From contig NZ_JAUSUA010000001.1 of NCBI RefSeq assembly GCF_030813245.1, positions 744,001-808,000 on the forward strand: a stretch of 64,000 nucleotides of DNA. Reading direction: 5' to 3'. A program made the translations under genes and the position numbers. Shown in pieces: positions 1 to 8,312 of this stretch. The first letter of the stretch is position 1, and every line of letters starts with the position of its first letter. Source of the DNA: Alkalicoccobacillus murimartini (GTDB lineage: Bacteria > Bacillota > Bacilli > Bacillales > Bacillaceae_D). The notes under the pieces are model-generated. The model was not told the origin of the DNA and ran no database searches. It was given only the letters and a program-made list of their open reading frames with translations.

Positions 1-752
1 ATTTCTTTATCATCAATTGGGCGTCCGTAAATCTCAGCAAACGCTTCATCCGTAGCTTCTTCAACAGGGCCATCAAAAACAATTTCACCCGCTCGTAAAC
101 CAATAATACGCGTAGCATAAGCGCGTGCTAAATCAATAAAGTGTAAATTAACAACCGTTGTAATACCTAAGTCTTCATTTATACGTTTTAAGTCATCCAT
201 TACTTGTTTAGTAGTTAATGGGTCAAGAGAAGCAACCGGTTCATCAGCTAAAATAATTTTAGCTTCCTGTGCCAAAGCTCGAGCAATAGATACACGCTGT
301 TGTTGTCCACCTGAAAGCTCGTCCGCTCTTGAGAAAGCTTTATCAGGGATATTCACGCGTTCTAATGCTTTCATAGCTAAATCCTTGTCCTCCTTTGGAA
401 AGAGGCCAAAAATCATTTTTAATGTTGAATGATAACCAACTCGTCCAGATAGTACATTACGGAAAACAGATGAACGTTTAACAAGGTTAAAGTTCTGGAA
501 TATCATCCCGATGTCACGTCTAATTTTATATAGACCTTTACCTTTAGCTTTTGTAATAGACTGACCGTCAATCAATATTTCACCTTCGCTAATTTCATGA
601 AGACGATTAATTGAACGAAGCATGGTTGATTTACCGGCACCTGATAATCCAACGATTACAACAAACTCACCTTTTTCGATCGTTACATCCATGTTACTAA
701 GACCTTTTGTTCCATTTGGGTAGACTTTTGATACATTTTTAAACTCAATCAT
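1..752 (-). CDS. phnC: Phosphonate ABC transporter ATP-binding protein, 3' end beyond window
   Basis: ATPase that would energise import of phosphonate or phosphite-like substrates with the lipoprotein encoded just upstream (phnD). Translating the minus strand from the ATG at 752 gives a start [17 protein letters not shown], a Walker A motif GLSGAGKST, and the ABC signature LSGGQQQR followed by a Walker B-type [10 protein letters not shown]. The frame is open to base 1, so roughly 250 residues are visible and the C-terminus and the permease genes (phnE) presumably lie to the left. The order phnD then phnC is the usual Bacillus arrangement. The substrate range is inferred from the neighbouring PhnD and is not shown by the sequence. 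Confidence 0.93.
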   Translation of the reverse strand, partial: MIEFKNVSKVYPNGTKGLSNMDVTIEKGEFVVIVGLSGAGKSTMLRSINRLHEISEGEILIDGQSITKAKGKGLYKIRRDIGMIFQNFNLVKRSSVFRNVLSGRVGYHSTLKMIFGLFPKEDKDLAMKALERVNIPDKAFSRADELSGGQQQRVSIARALAQEAKIILADEPVASLDPLTTKQVMDDLKRINEDLGITTVVNLHFIDLARAYATRIIGLRAGEIVFDGPVEEATDEAFAEIYGRPIDDKE

Positions 753-788
753 TGAATAAATCCTTCCTTCTGTTAGGAATCATAAAAG

Positions 789-824
789 GGCTGATGACTC
801 CGTTAAAGCACGGAATCATCAGCC
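789..824 (-). terminator. Hairpin between phnD and phnC
   Basis: Two 14-base arms (789-802 and 811-824) pair with a single G-U wobble around an 8-base loop. On the minus strand the stem is followed by CTTTTA, a poor U tract. It probably acts as a partial terminator or as a 3' stabiliser that leaves more phnD than phnC message; that role is inferred. Confidence 0.7.
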
Positions 825-865
825 ACCTACATACCGTTTCTCACTAAATCTGACCCGCGTCAGTA

Positions 866-1828
866 CTACTCAGTTTTTACTTTTTCGTTGTACTCACGAA
901 CGATTTCAAACTTGCTGTCATCAGATTCTACATACCCTTCATGTGTGTAAACATCTTTGATGATCGCGCGACCTTCATCACTTTCACCAATGGCGATAAA
1001 TGCTTGTTGAATCTTCTCTTTCCAATCTTCATCCATATCAGGAAGAACAGCAATTGTGTCATTTGGAATATCTTCTGTAAATTCTAAGATTTCAGTGTCC
1101 TCAAATACAGAAGGGTAGTCACTTGTTACAACATTACGAGCATCTTGGAATGTTGCAGCAGCATCAACATCACCATTTAGTAGGGAGATAATCGCTTGGT
1201 CATGACCTTTAAGAGTCACAGGCTCCACATCAGTTAATGGATCTAAACCAGCATCAATTAATACAGCAGCCGGCCATACATAACCAGCAGAAGAGGTAAC
1301 ACTTTGGTAACCCATTTTCTTACCTTCTAAGTCTTCAATGCTTTCAATACCGGAATCTTTTTTAACGATAATTTGAGATTTGTATGTCTCTACTAAATCT
1401 TCTGTAGGAGATCCGTCTTCATCATTTACACCGTAACGCAATGCTTGAAGGATAACCTCTGCAGCTCCACGCTCTTCAGCTAGAACATAAGCAGTAGGAG
1501 GAAGGAACCCTACATCTACTTGTTCTGAAGCCATCGCTTCTACAATCGTGTTGTAGTCAGTAGAAACACTTACTGTTACAGGGATATCAAGTTCTGCTGA
1601 TAACAAATCTTCAAGTGGTTTCGCTTTTGCTTCCAGTGTGTCAGCATTTTGTGATGGAACAAATTGTACACGAAGAGTATCAGGCACATAACCTGTAGCT
1701 TCTTCTCCCGATCCGTTATCGTCACCGCCTGTTGTTTCTTCAGGTGTATCTGAATCACTACCACAGCCAGCAAGCAAAACCGCTGCTAGAGTGAACGTTA
1801 AACCAGTACCATACAAATGCTTTTTCAT
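866..1828 (-). CDS. phnD: Phosphonate ABC transporter substrate-binding lipoprotein
   Basis: Extracytoplasmic binding protein of a PhnD-type importer. The 320-residue product starts with a lipoprotein signal peptide whose lipobox LAGC puts the modified Cys at residue 22, followed by an acidic Ser/Asp/Glu/Gly linker typical of surface lipoproteins in alkaliphilic or halotolerant bacilli. The body has PhnD-family stretches such as EQVDVGFLPPTAYVLA and GKKMGYQSVTSSAGYVWP. The ATG at 1828 follows an AGGGGGTC ribosome binding site. It is the first gene of the operon, followed by a hairpin and phnC. No clear Pho box was seen upstream, so phosphate control is not established. Confidence 0.93.
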   Translation of the reverse strand: MKKHLYGTGLTFTLAAVLLAGCGSDSDTPEETTGGDDNGSGEEATGYVPDTLRVQFVPSQNADTLEAKAKPLEDLLSAELDIPVTVSVSTDYNTIVEAMASEQVDVGFLPPTAYVLAEERGAAEVILQALRYGVNDEDGSPTEDLVETYKSQIIVKKDSGIESIEDLEGKKMGYQSVTSSAGYVWPAAVLIDAGLDPLTDVEPVTLKGHDQAIISLLNGDVDAAATFQDARNVVTSDYPSVFEDTEILEFTEDIPNDTIAVLPDMDEDWKEKIQQAFIAIGESDEGRAIIKDVYTHEGYVESDDSKFEIVREYNEKVKTE

Positions 1829-2211
1829 TAAAAGACCCCCTAATATTATGTATAAAATTAATCAAGCAAATACTATTGTATCAAATTATTATTAAAAGAA
1901 TGTAAAAGTTTCGTAAATTATGTGGTCGAATATAGAATTTATGATCAGGATATTGACAGGTTCCCTCCTAATTAACCTACACTCTCCTGAAAAAATGTAG
2001 ATAAGTAGTGAGTTTGTTAGACTAGACTAAGTATGAATCAACAATTGCCAACATTTACATTATACAAGCTATCAACGATAAGACAATAACTTTTGTGATA
2101 AAATTTATCAATGTCAATTCCTCAATAAAAGGATGGATAAGAGGATCTTGTGGAAAAGCAAACAGACATTCGCTACAATAAAGCTATCATATGAATAAAT
2201 GAGGGACAGCG
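1829..2211. other. Divergent intergenic region, phnD/yprB
   Basis: This 383-base AT-rich stretch separates two divergent genes and holds no convincing ORF. A consensus TTGACA sits at 1953-1958 on the plus strand but lacks a well spaced -10 element. TACAAT at 2174-2179 could serve yprB. No Pho box, riboswitch or strong hairpin was recognised. Confidence 0.5.
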
Positions 2212-3471
2212 ATGAAAATTCGCCAAAAATTAAAGCAGCTTGAAAGACATACAGGCTTCAAAACAGTTGATCAGAAGCCTGTTGAAAACGATCAGACTAC
2301 AACTTCTTCTACTTCTGTTCCATATCAAAAAGAGTGGGAAGAATTAGGGGCAGTAATCAAGCATTTAGATGATCAATACGTCATTGTTCGAGAAGTTGTG
2401 TATCCATTGGACACACAACATGGTCAGTATGCATTTCATACATTGCAGCATGCTTTCTCTGAATGGGAGCGGTCAGCCTTTGATCATCCACTCTCCCCAG
2501 AAGGCTTACAGCCTGAACAACTACTTTTCTTTGATACAGAAACAACAGGACTTTATACAGGGGCTGGTCACCATATCTTTCTGCTTGGCTATGCACAAGT
2601 GAAAAAGACAGGTGTTCATGTCACTCAATACTTGTTGCCAGGTCCAGAATCTGAAGCAGCTCTCTATTATCATTTTTTATCAGATGTTGAAGACCTCGGT
2701 CATTTAGTAACCTATAACGGAAAAGCATTTGACTGGCCACAAGTTAAAACCCGTCATACTTTTGTCCGTGATCAAGTACCAAAACTGCCTGCTTTTGGCC
2801 ACTTTGATATTCTTCACGCCTCGCGTAGATTATGGAAGAATGAACTTAGTTCCTGTAGATTACCGATCGTGGAAGAACATAAATTAAGATTCAAACGCCA
2901 ACAAGATACACCAAGTTATTTAGTACCTATGCTCTATTTTGATTTTGTTAAAGAACAAGACCCTGAATTAATGGTTGGAGTACTGCAGCATCATGAATGG
3001 GATTTGCTTTCACTCATTACGTTGTATAGTCACATTTCATTGAAGATCACCAACAGTCAAGATGAAGAAGTGACTGGAAATGAACACTATGAAATTGGAA
3101 GATGGTTTGCAGCATTAGGGGAAGCTAAGAGGGCGGTTCAGCATCTTAATGAATCCATTTGCTCGGATGATCAGGAAGTCGTCTCAAAAAGCATCTATGA
3201 AATGGCTATGTTGTCGAAGAAGCTGAAACAAGACAAAGAGGCGATGAAGTACTATGTACAATCCATTGAAAGAGGCTATCGAGTAACTGAGGCAGCCATA
3301 GAATGTGCGAAACGAATGGAACACACCTATAAAGATCTTGAACAAGCCTATTTTTATACACAAGTAGCATCAGACGCTTTGACGAATAGTACGTCTCAAA
3401 GTAAAATAAAGCTTGAGAAAGACATTCATAATCGCTTATCTCGAATAGAAAAAAAGTTAAGAAATAAATGA
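2212..3471 (+). CDS. yprB: YprB family DEDD-type exonuclease-like protein
   Basis: Protein of 419 residues, close to B. subtilis YprB in length. It has an N-terminal region, an RNase H-like/DEDD exonuclease fold (RNase_H_2 type) and a C-terminal helical, TPR-like segment from about residue 285. Acidic motifs visible are FFDTETTGL (D108, E110), TYNGKAFDWP (N169, D174) and HHEWDLLSL (H261, D264), consistent with a two-metal nuclease. The ATG at 2212 follows GAGGGACA. In B. subtilis this gene lies next to cotD, ypsA and gpsB, and the same order is kept here. The physiological substrate is not known. Confidence 0.88.
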   Translation: MKIRQKLKQLERHTGFKTVDQKPVENDQTTTSSTSVPYQKEWEELGAVIKHLDDQYVIVREVVYPLDTQHGQYAFHTLQHAFSEWERSAFDHPLSPEGLQPEQLLFFDTETTGLYTGAGHHIFLLGYAQVKKTGVHVTQYLLPGPESEAALYYHFLSDVEDLGHLVTYNGKAFDWPQVKTRHTFVRDQVPKLPAFGHFDILHASRRLWKNELSSCRLPIVEEHKLRFKRQQDTPSYLVPMLYFDFVKEQDPELMVGVLQHHEWDLLSLITLYSHISLKITNSQDEEVTGNEHYEIGRWFAALGEAKRAVQHLNESICSDDQEVVSKSIYEMAMLSKKLKQDKEAMKYYVQSIERGYRVTEAAIECAKRMEHTYKDLEQAYFYTQVASDALTNSTSQSKIKLEKDIHNRLSRIEKKLRNK

Positions 3472-3642
3472 TTAGTAAAGGCACGCTATTTCCTGGGCAA
3501 GCGCATAATAGCTGTGTTTTCAGCATTTTTTTCGAAAAATGTATTTCGAAAGCTGTAAAATTATGTTGAAACAAAGGGAAGCAGAGTGACCGTGTGAGCA
3601 ATAATATTTACACAACCTTGTAAAATAGGTGATACAACTAGT

Positions 3643-3670
3643 ACACATGTACATGTTTGAACATAGGTTA
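3643..3670 (+). promoter_or_regulatory. Sigma-K-type promoter of cotD
   Basis: CATAGGTTA at 3662-3670 matches the sigma-K -10 consensus CATANNNTA exactly. An AC dinucleotide lies 17 bases upstream at 3643-3644, as expected for the short sigma-K -35 element. It is 35 bases ahead of the coat gene, which fits late mother-cell expression. Confidence 0.65.
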
Positions 3671-3704
3671 TTAGTGATTCTAAATAAAAAGGAGGCACTA
3701 CCCT

Positions 3705-4160
3705 ATGTATGGAAAGAAAAAGCACTGTAAACCTTGTAACCCTTGTGGACCAACTATGCCAGCTTATTCACAAAAACCAACGAACACGCAAATGATGCCG
3801 GCTGTTGTTCACCCAACAAAATACAGCGTAGTAGAAAAAACATGTGAGTATATTGTTCCTGAGGTTCATCCAACTCACACAGATTATGTAACAAATCACG
3901 TATATAAGCATGTTCACAGTTGTCCTCATACTGAGTCTAATCATCAAAATGTGAGCAACCAACAGTTCATGTCTAACAACCCTGTAATGGGTGCCCAATC
4001 AAATGGACCTGTTATGGGAGCACAAAACAATGCTCCAGTAATGGGTGCACAAAATAACGCACCAGTCATGGGAGCTCAGAATAACGCTCCGGTTATGGGC
4101 GCTCAAAATAACATGCCAAATTGGCCAGTAATGGGTGCACAATCTGGTAAAAAGAGATAA
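3705..4160 (+). CDS. cotD: CotD-like inner spore coat protein
   Basis: Spore coat protein of 151 residues. The N-terminal half is rich in Cys, Pro and His (CKPCNPCGP near the start; many His-Pro and Val-His pairs), as in CotD, an inner coat protein assembled in the mother cell. The C-terminal third is made of six PVMGAQ units separated by Asn-rich spacers, ending in a basic GKKR tail. An AAGGAGG ribosome binding site precedes the ATG, and a sigma-K-type promoter lies upstream. A hairpin terminator follows, so the gene is probably monocistronic. The repeats make it longer than B. subtilis CotD. Confidence 0.85.
   Translation: MYGKKKHCKPCNPCGPTMPAYSQKPTNTQMMPAVVHPTKYSVVEKTCEYIVPEVHPTHTDYVTNHVYKHVHSCPHTESNHQNVSNQQFMSNNPVMGAQSNGPVMGAQNNAPVMGAQNNAPVMGAQNNAPVMGAQNNMPNWPVMGAQSGKKR
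3981..4142 (+). repeat. In-frame PVMGAQ repeats in cotD
   Basis: Six copies of a PVMGAQ unit are encoded. The first five are spaced by nine codons (27 bases) with Asn/Gly/Ala linkers, and the last follows a longer spacer containing Trp. Codon use differs between copies, so the repeat is kept at protein level and is not a fresh duplication. Confidence 0.9.
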
Positions 4161-4173
4161 TTGTTAACTGGAA

Positions 4174-4202
4174 GACGGGTCGATATTGACCCGTCCTCTT
4201 TC
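4174..4202 (+). terminator. cotD terminator
   Basis: An 8-bp perfect stem (GACGGGTC at 4174-4181 with GACCCGTC at 4188-4195) and a 6-base loop are followed by a pyrimidine-rich CTCTTTCT run. Confidence 0.8.
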
Positions 4203-4221
4203 TATAGAGGAGGACAATACT

Positions 4222-4773
4222 TTGAAAACATTACTAATTACAGGGTATAAGCCACATGAACTTGGTATTTTTGACACCAAACATCCTGGTATTCAATACA
4301 TAAAAAAAGCTCTTAGCAAGCAGCTAATCTCTCTCATCGAAGAAGGCATAGAGTGGGTAATTATTAGTGGGCAGCAAGGAGTAGAACTATGGTCAGCGGA
4401 GGTTGTCTTTGATCTTAAAGAGCTCTACCCAGATGTAAAAGTGGCTGTTCTCCTTCCATTTTTAGAACAAGAAGCGCAATGGAAGGAAGCGTCCAAAGAA
4501 CAATATCAGCACGTTTTGAATCATGCTGATTTCGTAAAAGCTATTACGAATCGAGTGTATGATAGTCCAGCTCAACTGCGTCTTAAAAATGATTATCTTG
4601 TTGACAAATCTGATGCCTTGCTTATTCTATATGATGAGGACCATCCAGGGACACCTAAATTTTATTTAGAACCCGCTTTAAAGAAACAAGGGGGTCAACA
4701 GAATTATCCAATCTATTATTTAACTCCTGAAGATATCGAAGACGCGAGAAGGGATGAAGAAATGGATTGGTAA
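4222..4773 (+). CDS. ypsA: YpsA (DUF1273, SLOG-like family)
   Basis: Protein of 183 residues of the YpsA family, near the usual length. The Rossmann-like SLOG fold is suggested by the TGYKPHELGIF start and the segment WVIISGQQGVELW, with a conserved NDYLVDKSDALLILYD near the C-terminus. In Firmicutes YpsA is linked to cell division, and here it sits directly before gpsB as in B. subtilis. The start is taken as TTG at 4222, 7-8 bases after AGAGGAGG; a longer frame from the ATG at 4186 would begin inside the cotD terminator and lacks a ribosome binding site. Confidence 0.88.
   Translation: MKTLLITGYKPHELGIFDTKHPGIQYIKKALSKQLISLIEEGIEWVIISGQQGVELWSAEVVFDLKELYPDVKVAVLLPFLEQEAQWKEASKEQYQHVLNHADFVKAITNRVYDSPAQLRLKNDYLVDKSDALLILYDEDHPGTPKFYLEPALKKQGGQQNYPIYYLTPEDIEDARRDEEMDW
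4746..4753 (+). other. GAGAAGGG, SpoIIIE recognition-type octamer
   Basis: This octamer matches the B. subtilis SpoIIIE recognition sequence, which is skewed to point toward the terminus. It lies on the plus strand left of dif, the expected orientation, but inside the ypsA coding region, so it may be fortuitous. Confidence 0.4.
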
Positions 4774-4875
4774 CCGAAAAATCCTTTTAGAATCGAAACA
4801 AAATTGACTTTTTAGAGGACTTTTGAAAAAATAAAGAGGATACGAGATCGTTTAGACTAAGCAGGGGTGATATGT

Positions 4876-5193
4876 ATGAGTAATCAAGAGATCAAGCATT
4901 CAGCAAAAGAAATTCTTAATAAAGATTTTAAAACAAGTATGAGAGGGTATAATCCGGATGAGGTTGATAAGTTTCTAGATTCTATTATCCAGGATTATGA
5001 ACTATATCAGAAGAAAGTTGAACTATTAGAGCAAGAAGTTCAACAACTACGTAAAGAAAACAAAAAGTTACAGGAACGTCCAACAAGACAAGCTGCAGCA
5101 CCTGCTCCATCTAGCAATAATACTAACTATGATATTTTGCAACGTTTATCCAACTTAGAGAAAAAAGTGTTTGGAAGTAAGATGTACGAATAA
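4876..5193 (+). CDS. gpsB: Cell division regulator GpsB
   Basis: DivIVA-like cytoplasmic coiled-coil protein that guides penicillin-binding proteins between septal and lateral wall synthesis. The 105-residue product has the GpsB N-terminal lipid/PBP-binding motif ([19 protein letters not shown]), a coiled coil from about residue 35 to 68, an Ala/Pro linker and a short C-terminal multimerisation helix ([16 protein letters not shown]). The ATG at 4876 is preceded by AGGGGTG at good spacing; the GTG at 4867 lies inside that site and is unlikely. A possible promoter TTGACT (4804-4809) with a weak AAAAAT lies upstream. Confidence 0.94.
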   Translation: MSNQEIKHSAKEILNKDFKTSMRGYNPDEVDKFLDSIIQDYELYQKKVELLEQEVQQLRKENKKLQERPTRQAAAPAPSSNNTNYDILQRLSNLEKKVFGSKMYE

Positions 5194-5211
5194 ATTCGGG
5201 GGGAATGACTG

Positions 5212-5619
5212 TTGATCGAGGTGTATTTTGATGGAGCCAGTGCCGGCAACCCAGGGCTTTCTGGAGCAGGGGTATTCATTAACTTCAAGGATGGACGTGT
5301 AGAAGAGAAATCGATTCCTCTACCAGTAATGTCTAACCATGAAGCTGAATATGAGGCATTTTTATTGGCTCTACAATCGTGTATCGATCTTGGAATGATG
5401 CGAGCATCTTTCCGTACGGATTCACAATTGATTGATAAAGCCATTGAGAAACAATTTGTACGCAACCCGTTGTATAAACCATATTTACATCGTGCGTTAG
5501 AATTAATCGAGCAATTTGATTTGTTTTACCTTAAGTGGGTCCCTAGCAAATCCAATCGTCAGGCCGATCGATTAGCTAGACATGCGATTTTGAAGCAAAA
5601 GAACTCTATTTACGAATGA
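5212..5619 (+). CDS. RNase HI-like (reverse transcriptase-like) protein
   Basis: RNase H-fold protein of 135 residues, the size of B. subtilis YpdQ-type proteins. All four catalytic acids are in place: D7 in FDGASAGNPG, E46 in NHEAEYEAF, D70 in FRTDSQ and D119 in NRQADRLA, so it should cut RNA in RNA-DNA hybrids; cellular role is inferred. It lacks the basic hybrid-binding N-terminal domain of some RNase HI enzymes. Translation starts at a TTG (5212) behind GGGGGGAATG. It lies between gpsB and rnpB, whereas these are neighbours in B. subtilis, so it appears to be a lineage-specific position. Confidence 0.85.
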   Translation: MIEVYFDGASAGNPGLSGAGVFINFKDGRVEEKSIPLPVMSNHEAEYEAFLLALQSCIDLGMMRASFRTDSQLIDKAIEKQFVRNPLYKPYLHRALELIEQFDLFYLKWVPSKSNRQADRLARHAILKQKNSIYE

Positions 5620-5623
5620 GCAG

Positions 5624-5652
5624 TTGCATCTAAGTTGCGATCGGGCTATAAT
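5624..5652 (+). promoter_or_regulatory. Sigma-A promoter of rnpB
   Basis: TTGCAT (5624-5629) and a perfect TATAAT (5647-5652) are 17 bases apart, placing the start near 5659. A short palindrome CGCGATCGCG lies between this and the mature RNA end. Confidence 0.8.
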
Positions 5653-5675
5653 AGGTGAGCGCGATCGCGTATAAG

Positions 5676-6092
5676 GTTCAAGTTAAGCATTCAGGTGGCC
5701 GCTGTGCAGCAATGCATAGAGGAAAGTCCATGCTCGCACGGGCTGCGATGCCCGTAGTGTTCGTGCCTAGCCAATTCATAAGCTAGGGTAGTCAGGTAAC
5801 TGGCTAACGGCAGGAGGATTGCCTACGTCCTTTGGATACGGTAAACACTCCTTGAAAGTGCCACAGTGACGGAGTCCATTTGGAAACGAATGGAGTGGAA
5901 CGAGGTAAACCCCTCGAGCGAGAAACCCAAAATTAGGTAGGGGCATTTTCTGGTTTGGAACTGAACAAAACCAGATGAACAGGATTTAATCCTGTAGATA
6001 GATGGTCACCACCAGCGTACGAGGCTCATCACCGCTTGTAGTGCAACGGTACAGAACATGGCTTATCGAGTGCTTAACGATGCATAACCTAA
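5676..6092 (+). ncRNA. rnpB: RNase P RNA, class B (Bacillus type)
   Basis: Catalytic RNA of RNase P, which matures tRNA 5' ends with the protein RnpA. Conserved blocks are visible in order: GAGGAAAGTCCATGCTCGCA, GTGTTCGTGCCTAG, GAAAGTGCCACAGTGACG, GTAAACCCCTCGAGCGAGAA, AGATAGATGGTCACC and the 3' ACATGGCTTA. The 5' AGTTAAGCATTC pairs with the 3' GAGTGCTTAAC to form the terminal helix, which sets approximate ends about 415 bases apart, near the B. subtilis length of about 400. The exact processed ends are estimated. Confidence 0.97.
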
Positions 6093-6107
6093 CTTATTTT
6101 ATGACTT

Positions 6108-6136
6108 AAAAATCCCTAATTGAGGGATTTTTTTAT
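6108..6136 (+). terminator. rnpB terminator
   Basis: AAAAATCCCT pairs with AGGGATTTTT around a 5-base loop, and the 3' arm continues into a long T run. Confidence 0.88.
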
Positions 6137-6187
6137 TTTGTCTGAATCCTTCACTACCTACACGCATTAATGCGAGAAATTTTTTTG

Positions 6188-6216
6188 TTTACATGTCTAC
6201 ATTCTTCGATTAACAT
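6188..6216 (+). promoter_or_regulatory. Promoter of the TrpXYZ-like importer
   Basis: TTTACA (6188-6193) and TAACAT (6211-6216) are 17 bases apart. A 12-base palindrome CGCATTAATGCG lies at 6164-6175 just upstream. No T-box or TRAP site was seen. Confidence 0.5.
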
Positions 6217-6252
6217 AAACCGTATACAAAAAGAAACCAAGGGGGAACCAAT

Positions 6253-7248
6253 TTGAATAAAAGATGGGGTATTTGGTTTTCAGCACCTGTTCTCGCTGCA
6301 ACGCTTGTAGCATGTGGTGATTCAGGGGATGAAAGTACAGAAGGAGCAAACGGTGAATCGTTTGTTATTGGAGCAACACAAATTTTGGAGCATCCCTCTC
6401 TTGATGCAGCTTATGATGGATTTCAAGATGCAATCGAGGAGGCTGGTTTGGATGTTGACTATACATTCCAGTCGGCGCAAGGAGACCAAAACAATACATC
6501 AACCATTGCAAATAACTTTGTTTCTGATGGTGTAGATTTGATCTTTGCTAATTCAACGCCTAGTGCAATCAGTGCCTTACAGGCTACACAAGATATTCCG
6601 ATTGTCTTTACTTCAGTAACCGATCCAGTGGGTGCTGGACTAGTTGAGGGATTTGATCAACCAGGTGAGAACATTACGGGTGTATCTGATTTACATCCCG
6701 AAGCCATTGATATGACGATCCAATTCATTGATGAGCATTTTGCCGATTCAACAGTTGGACTAATTTACAACACTGGAGAGTCAAATTCAGTTGTTCAAGT
6801 AGATGCGATTAAAGAAGCAGCATCTGGGACAAGTTTATCAACTGTTGAACGAACAGTCGCAACGTCTGCTGATGTTCAGTCTGCCACAGCTTCTTTAGCT
6901 GAAGAGGCGGATGTGATTTATCTAGTAACAGACAATACTGTGATTTCAGCTTTAGAAACCATCGTTGGTATCTCAAATGAACAAGGCATTGCTCTTGTTG
7001 CTAGTGATCCGGATTCACTTGAAAAAGGGGCCTTCGCAGCATATGGTACTGACTTTTATACGTTAGGGTATCAAACAGGTGAAAAAGCTGTGGCCATCCT
7101 AACAGGCGAACAAACACCATCTGAAATTCCTGTTGAATCTCCTGCTGAGATTAACTTGGTCATCAATCGTGAAGCGGCTGAGGCACAAGGAATAGAATGG
7201 AAAGACGAGTGGGATTTAGCAGCTGACGCTTATGAATCCACAAAATAA
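6253..7248 (+). CDS. ABC transporter substrate-binding lipoprotein, TrpX-like
   Basis: Binding protein of 331 residues of the ABC_sub_bind family (PF04392 type), which includes streptococcal TrpX. A signal peptide ends in the lipobox LVAC (Cys21) followed by an acidic linker. Family stretches include the periplasmic-binding-fold segments IPIVFTSVTDPVGAGLVE and SVGLIYN-like strands. Translation starts from TTG at 6253 behind GGGGG. A hairpin then separates it from the permease gene, which is followed directly by the ATPase gene. Tryptophan or another small organic substrate is possible; the sequence does not decide. Confidence 0.82.
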   Translation: MNKRWGIWFSAPVLAATLVACGDSGDESTEGANGESFVIGATQILEHPSLDAAYDGFQDAIEEAGLDVDYTFQSAQGDQNNTSTIANNFVSDGVDLIFANSTPSAISALQATQDIPIVFTSVTDPVGAGLVEGFDQPGENITGVSDLHPEAIDMTIQFIDEHFADSTVGLIYNTGESNSVVQVDAIKEAASGTSLSTVERTVATSADVQSATASLAEEADVIYLVTDNTVISALETIVGISNEQGIALVASDPDSLEKGAFAAYGTDFYTLGYQTGEKAVAILTGEQTPSEIPVESPAEINLVINREAAEAQGIEWKDEWDLAADAYESTK

Positions 7249-7262
7249 ATAGTGTACAAAAG

Positions 7263-7299
7263 AGACCGACCTATCCTTTTGGAGGGTCGGTCTGATTTT
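7263..7299 (+). terminator. Hairpin between binding protein and permease genes
   Basis: AGACCGACC (7263-7271) pairs perfectly with GGTCGGTCT (7285-7293) and is followed by GATTTTA. The weak U tract suggests partial termination or message stabilisation, giving excess binding protein. The same layout occurs in the phnD-phnC operon. Confidence 0.75.
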
Positions 7300-7319
7300 A
7301 GCAAGAGGAGTGAAGTTGC

Positions 7320-8312
7320 ATGCTCGCATATTATGGTGCGATAGAATTAGGATTAATTTATGCCCTTATGGCATTAGGTGTTTATATCACGTTTCGTATT
7401 CTTGATTTCCCTGATTTAACGGTAGACGGAAGCTTTGTGACAGGAGCAGCCGTAGCAGCCGTAGCGATTTTAAATGGAGTTGACCCGTTTGTCGCCACAA
7501 TTTTAGCAGTTTTAGCTGGTTTTGTCGCTGGCTGTATCACTGGTTTACTACATACGAAAGGGAAGATTAATCCTTTACTCGCAGGGATTTTGATGATGAT
7601 TGCCTTATACTCAATTAATTTACGAATAATGGGTATGCCTAATATGTCATTATTGAACCAAGACACGGTTTTTAGAACCATTCGAGAAGGATGGTCGGCT
7701 CTTGGAATAGACGATGGGTTAAAATCATTTTTTGGATCAATAGGCCTTAGTGCATTTCCTTCAACGTATTCTTTATTAGCTATTATGCTTCTATTACTCA
7801 TCATCATTAAATTTACTCTAGATTACTTCTTAAAAACAGAGGTTGGACTTGCTATTCGCGCTACAGGTGATAATAAACGAATGATTCGTAGTTTTTCTGC
7901 TAATACAGATGCTCTCATTATCCTTGCACTTGGGCTTTCAAACGGCCTAGTAGCCCTCTCTGGTTCTTTATTAGCACAACAGGGTGGATTTGCTGATGTA
8001 CAGATGGGAATTGGAATGATCATTATTGGACTAGCTTCCGTTATAATCGGTGAAGCCCTTTTTGGTGCCAAATCCATCTTTCGCGCCACGCTTGCGATTA
8101 TATTGGGTGCAGTGATTTACCGGGTCGTTGTCACATTTGCGCTAAAAGCGGACTTCCTTGATCCAGGTGATATGAAACTCATAACAGCGGTATTAGTTAT
8201 TGGTGCATTAATTGCTCCTAAAGTGATCGAAAAACAGCGGGAAAAACGAAAGCGTAGACTCAAACATAAGCTAGCTAAGCAAGGAGGTGGAAATGATGCT
8301 AAATCTACATGA
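7320..8312 (+). CDS. ABC transporter permease, TrpY-like
   Basis: Integral membrane permease of 330 residues with about eight to nine hydrophobic segments, of the branched-chain/ribose-type superfamily that pairs with PF04392 binding proteins. The N-terminus LIYALMALGVYITFRILDFP and the segment LSNGLVALSGSLLAQQGG are typical of this family. The C-terminal 25 residues are strongly basic and cytosolic. The ATG at 7320 follows AAGAGGAGTG. The gene overlaps the ATPase start by about 20 bases, indicating translational coupling. Confidence 0.85.
   Translation: MLAYYGAIELGLIYALMALGVYITFRILDFPDLTVDGSFVTGAAVAAVAILNGVDPFVATILAVLAGFVAGCITGLLHTKGKINPLLAGILMMIALYSINLRIMGMPNMSLLNQDTVFRTIREGWSALGIDDGLKSFFGSIGLSAFPSTYSLLAIMLLLLIIIKFTLDYFLKTEVGLAIRATGDNKRMIRSFSANTDALIILALGLSNGLVALSGSLLAQQGGFADVQMGIGMIIIGLASVIIGEALFGAKSIFRATLAIILGAVIYRVVVTFALKADFLDPGDMKLITAVLVIGALIAPKVIEKQREKRKRRLKHKLAKQGGGNDAKST

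Noticed and set aside
2917-2935. Ter-like sequence ATTTAGTACCTATG inside yprB
   Set aside because: It shares nine bases with the RTP core but the ATAG part and the second half-site do not fit, and it lies in conserved coding sequence.
4186-4221. ATG start for ypsA at 4186
   Set aside because: It would place the start within the cotD terminator hairpin, without a ribosome binding site; the TTG at 4222 has AGAGGAGG.
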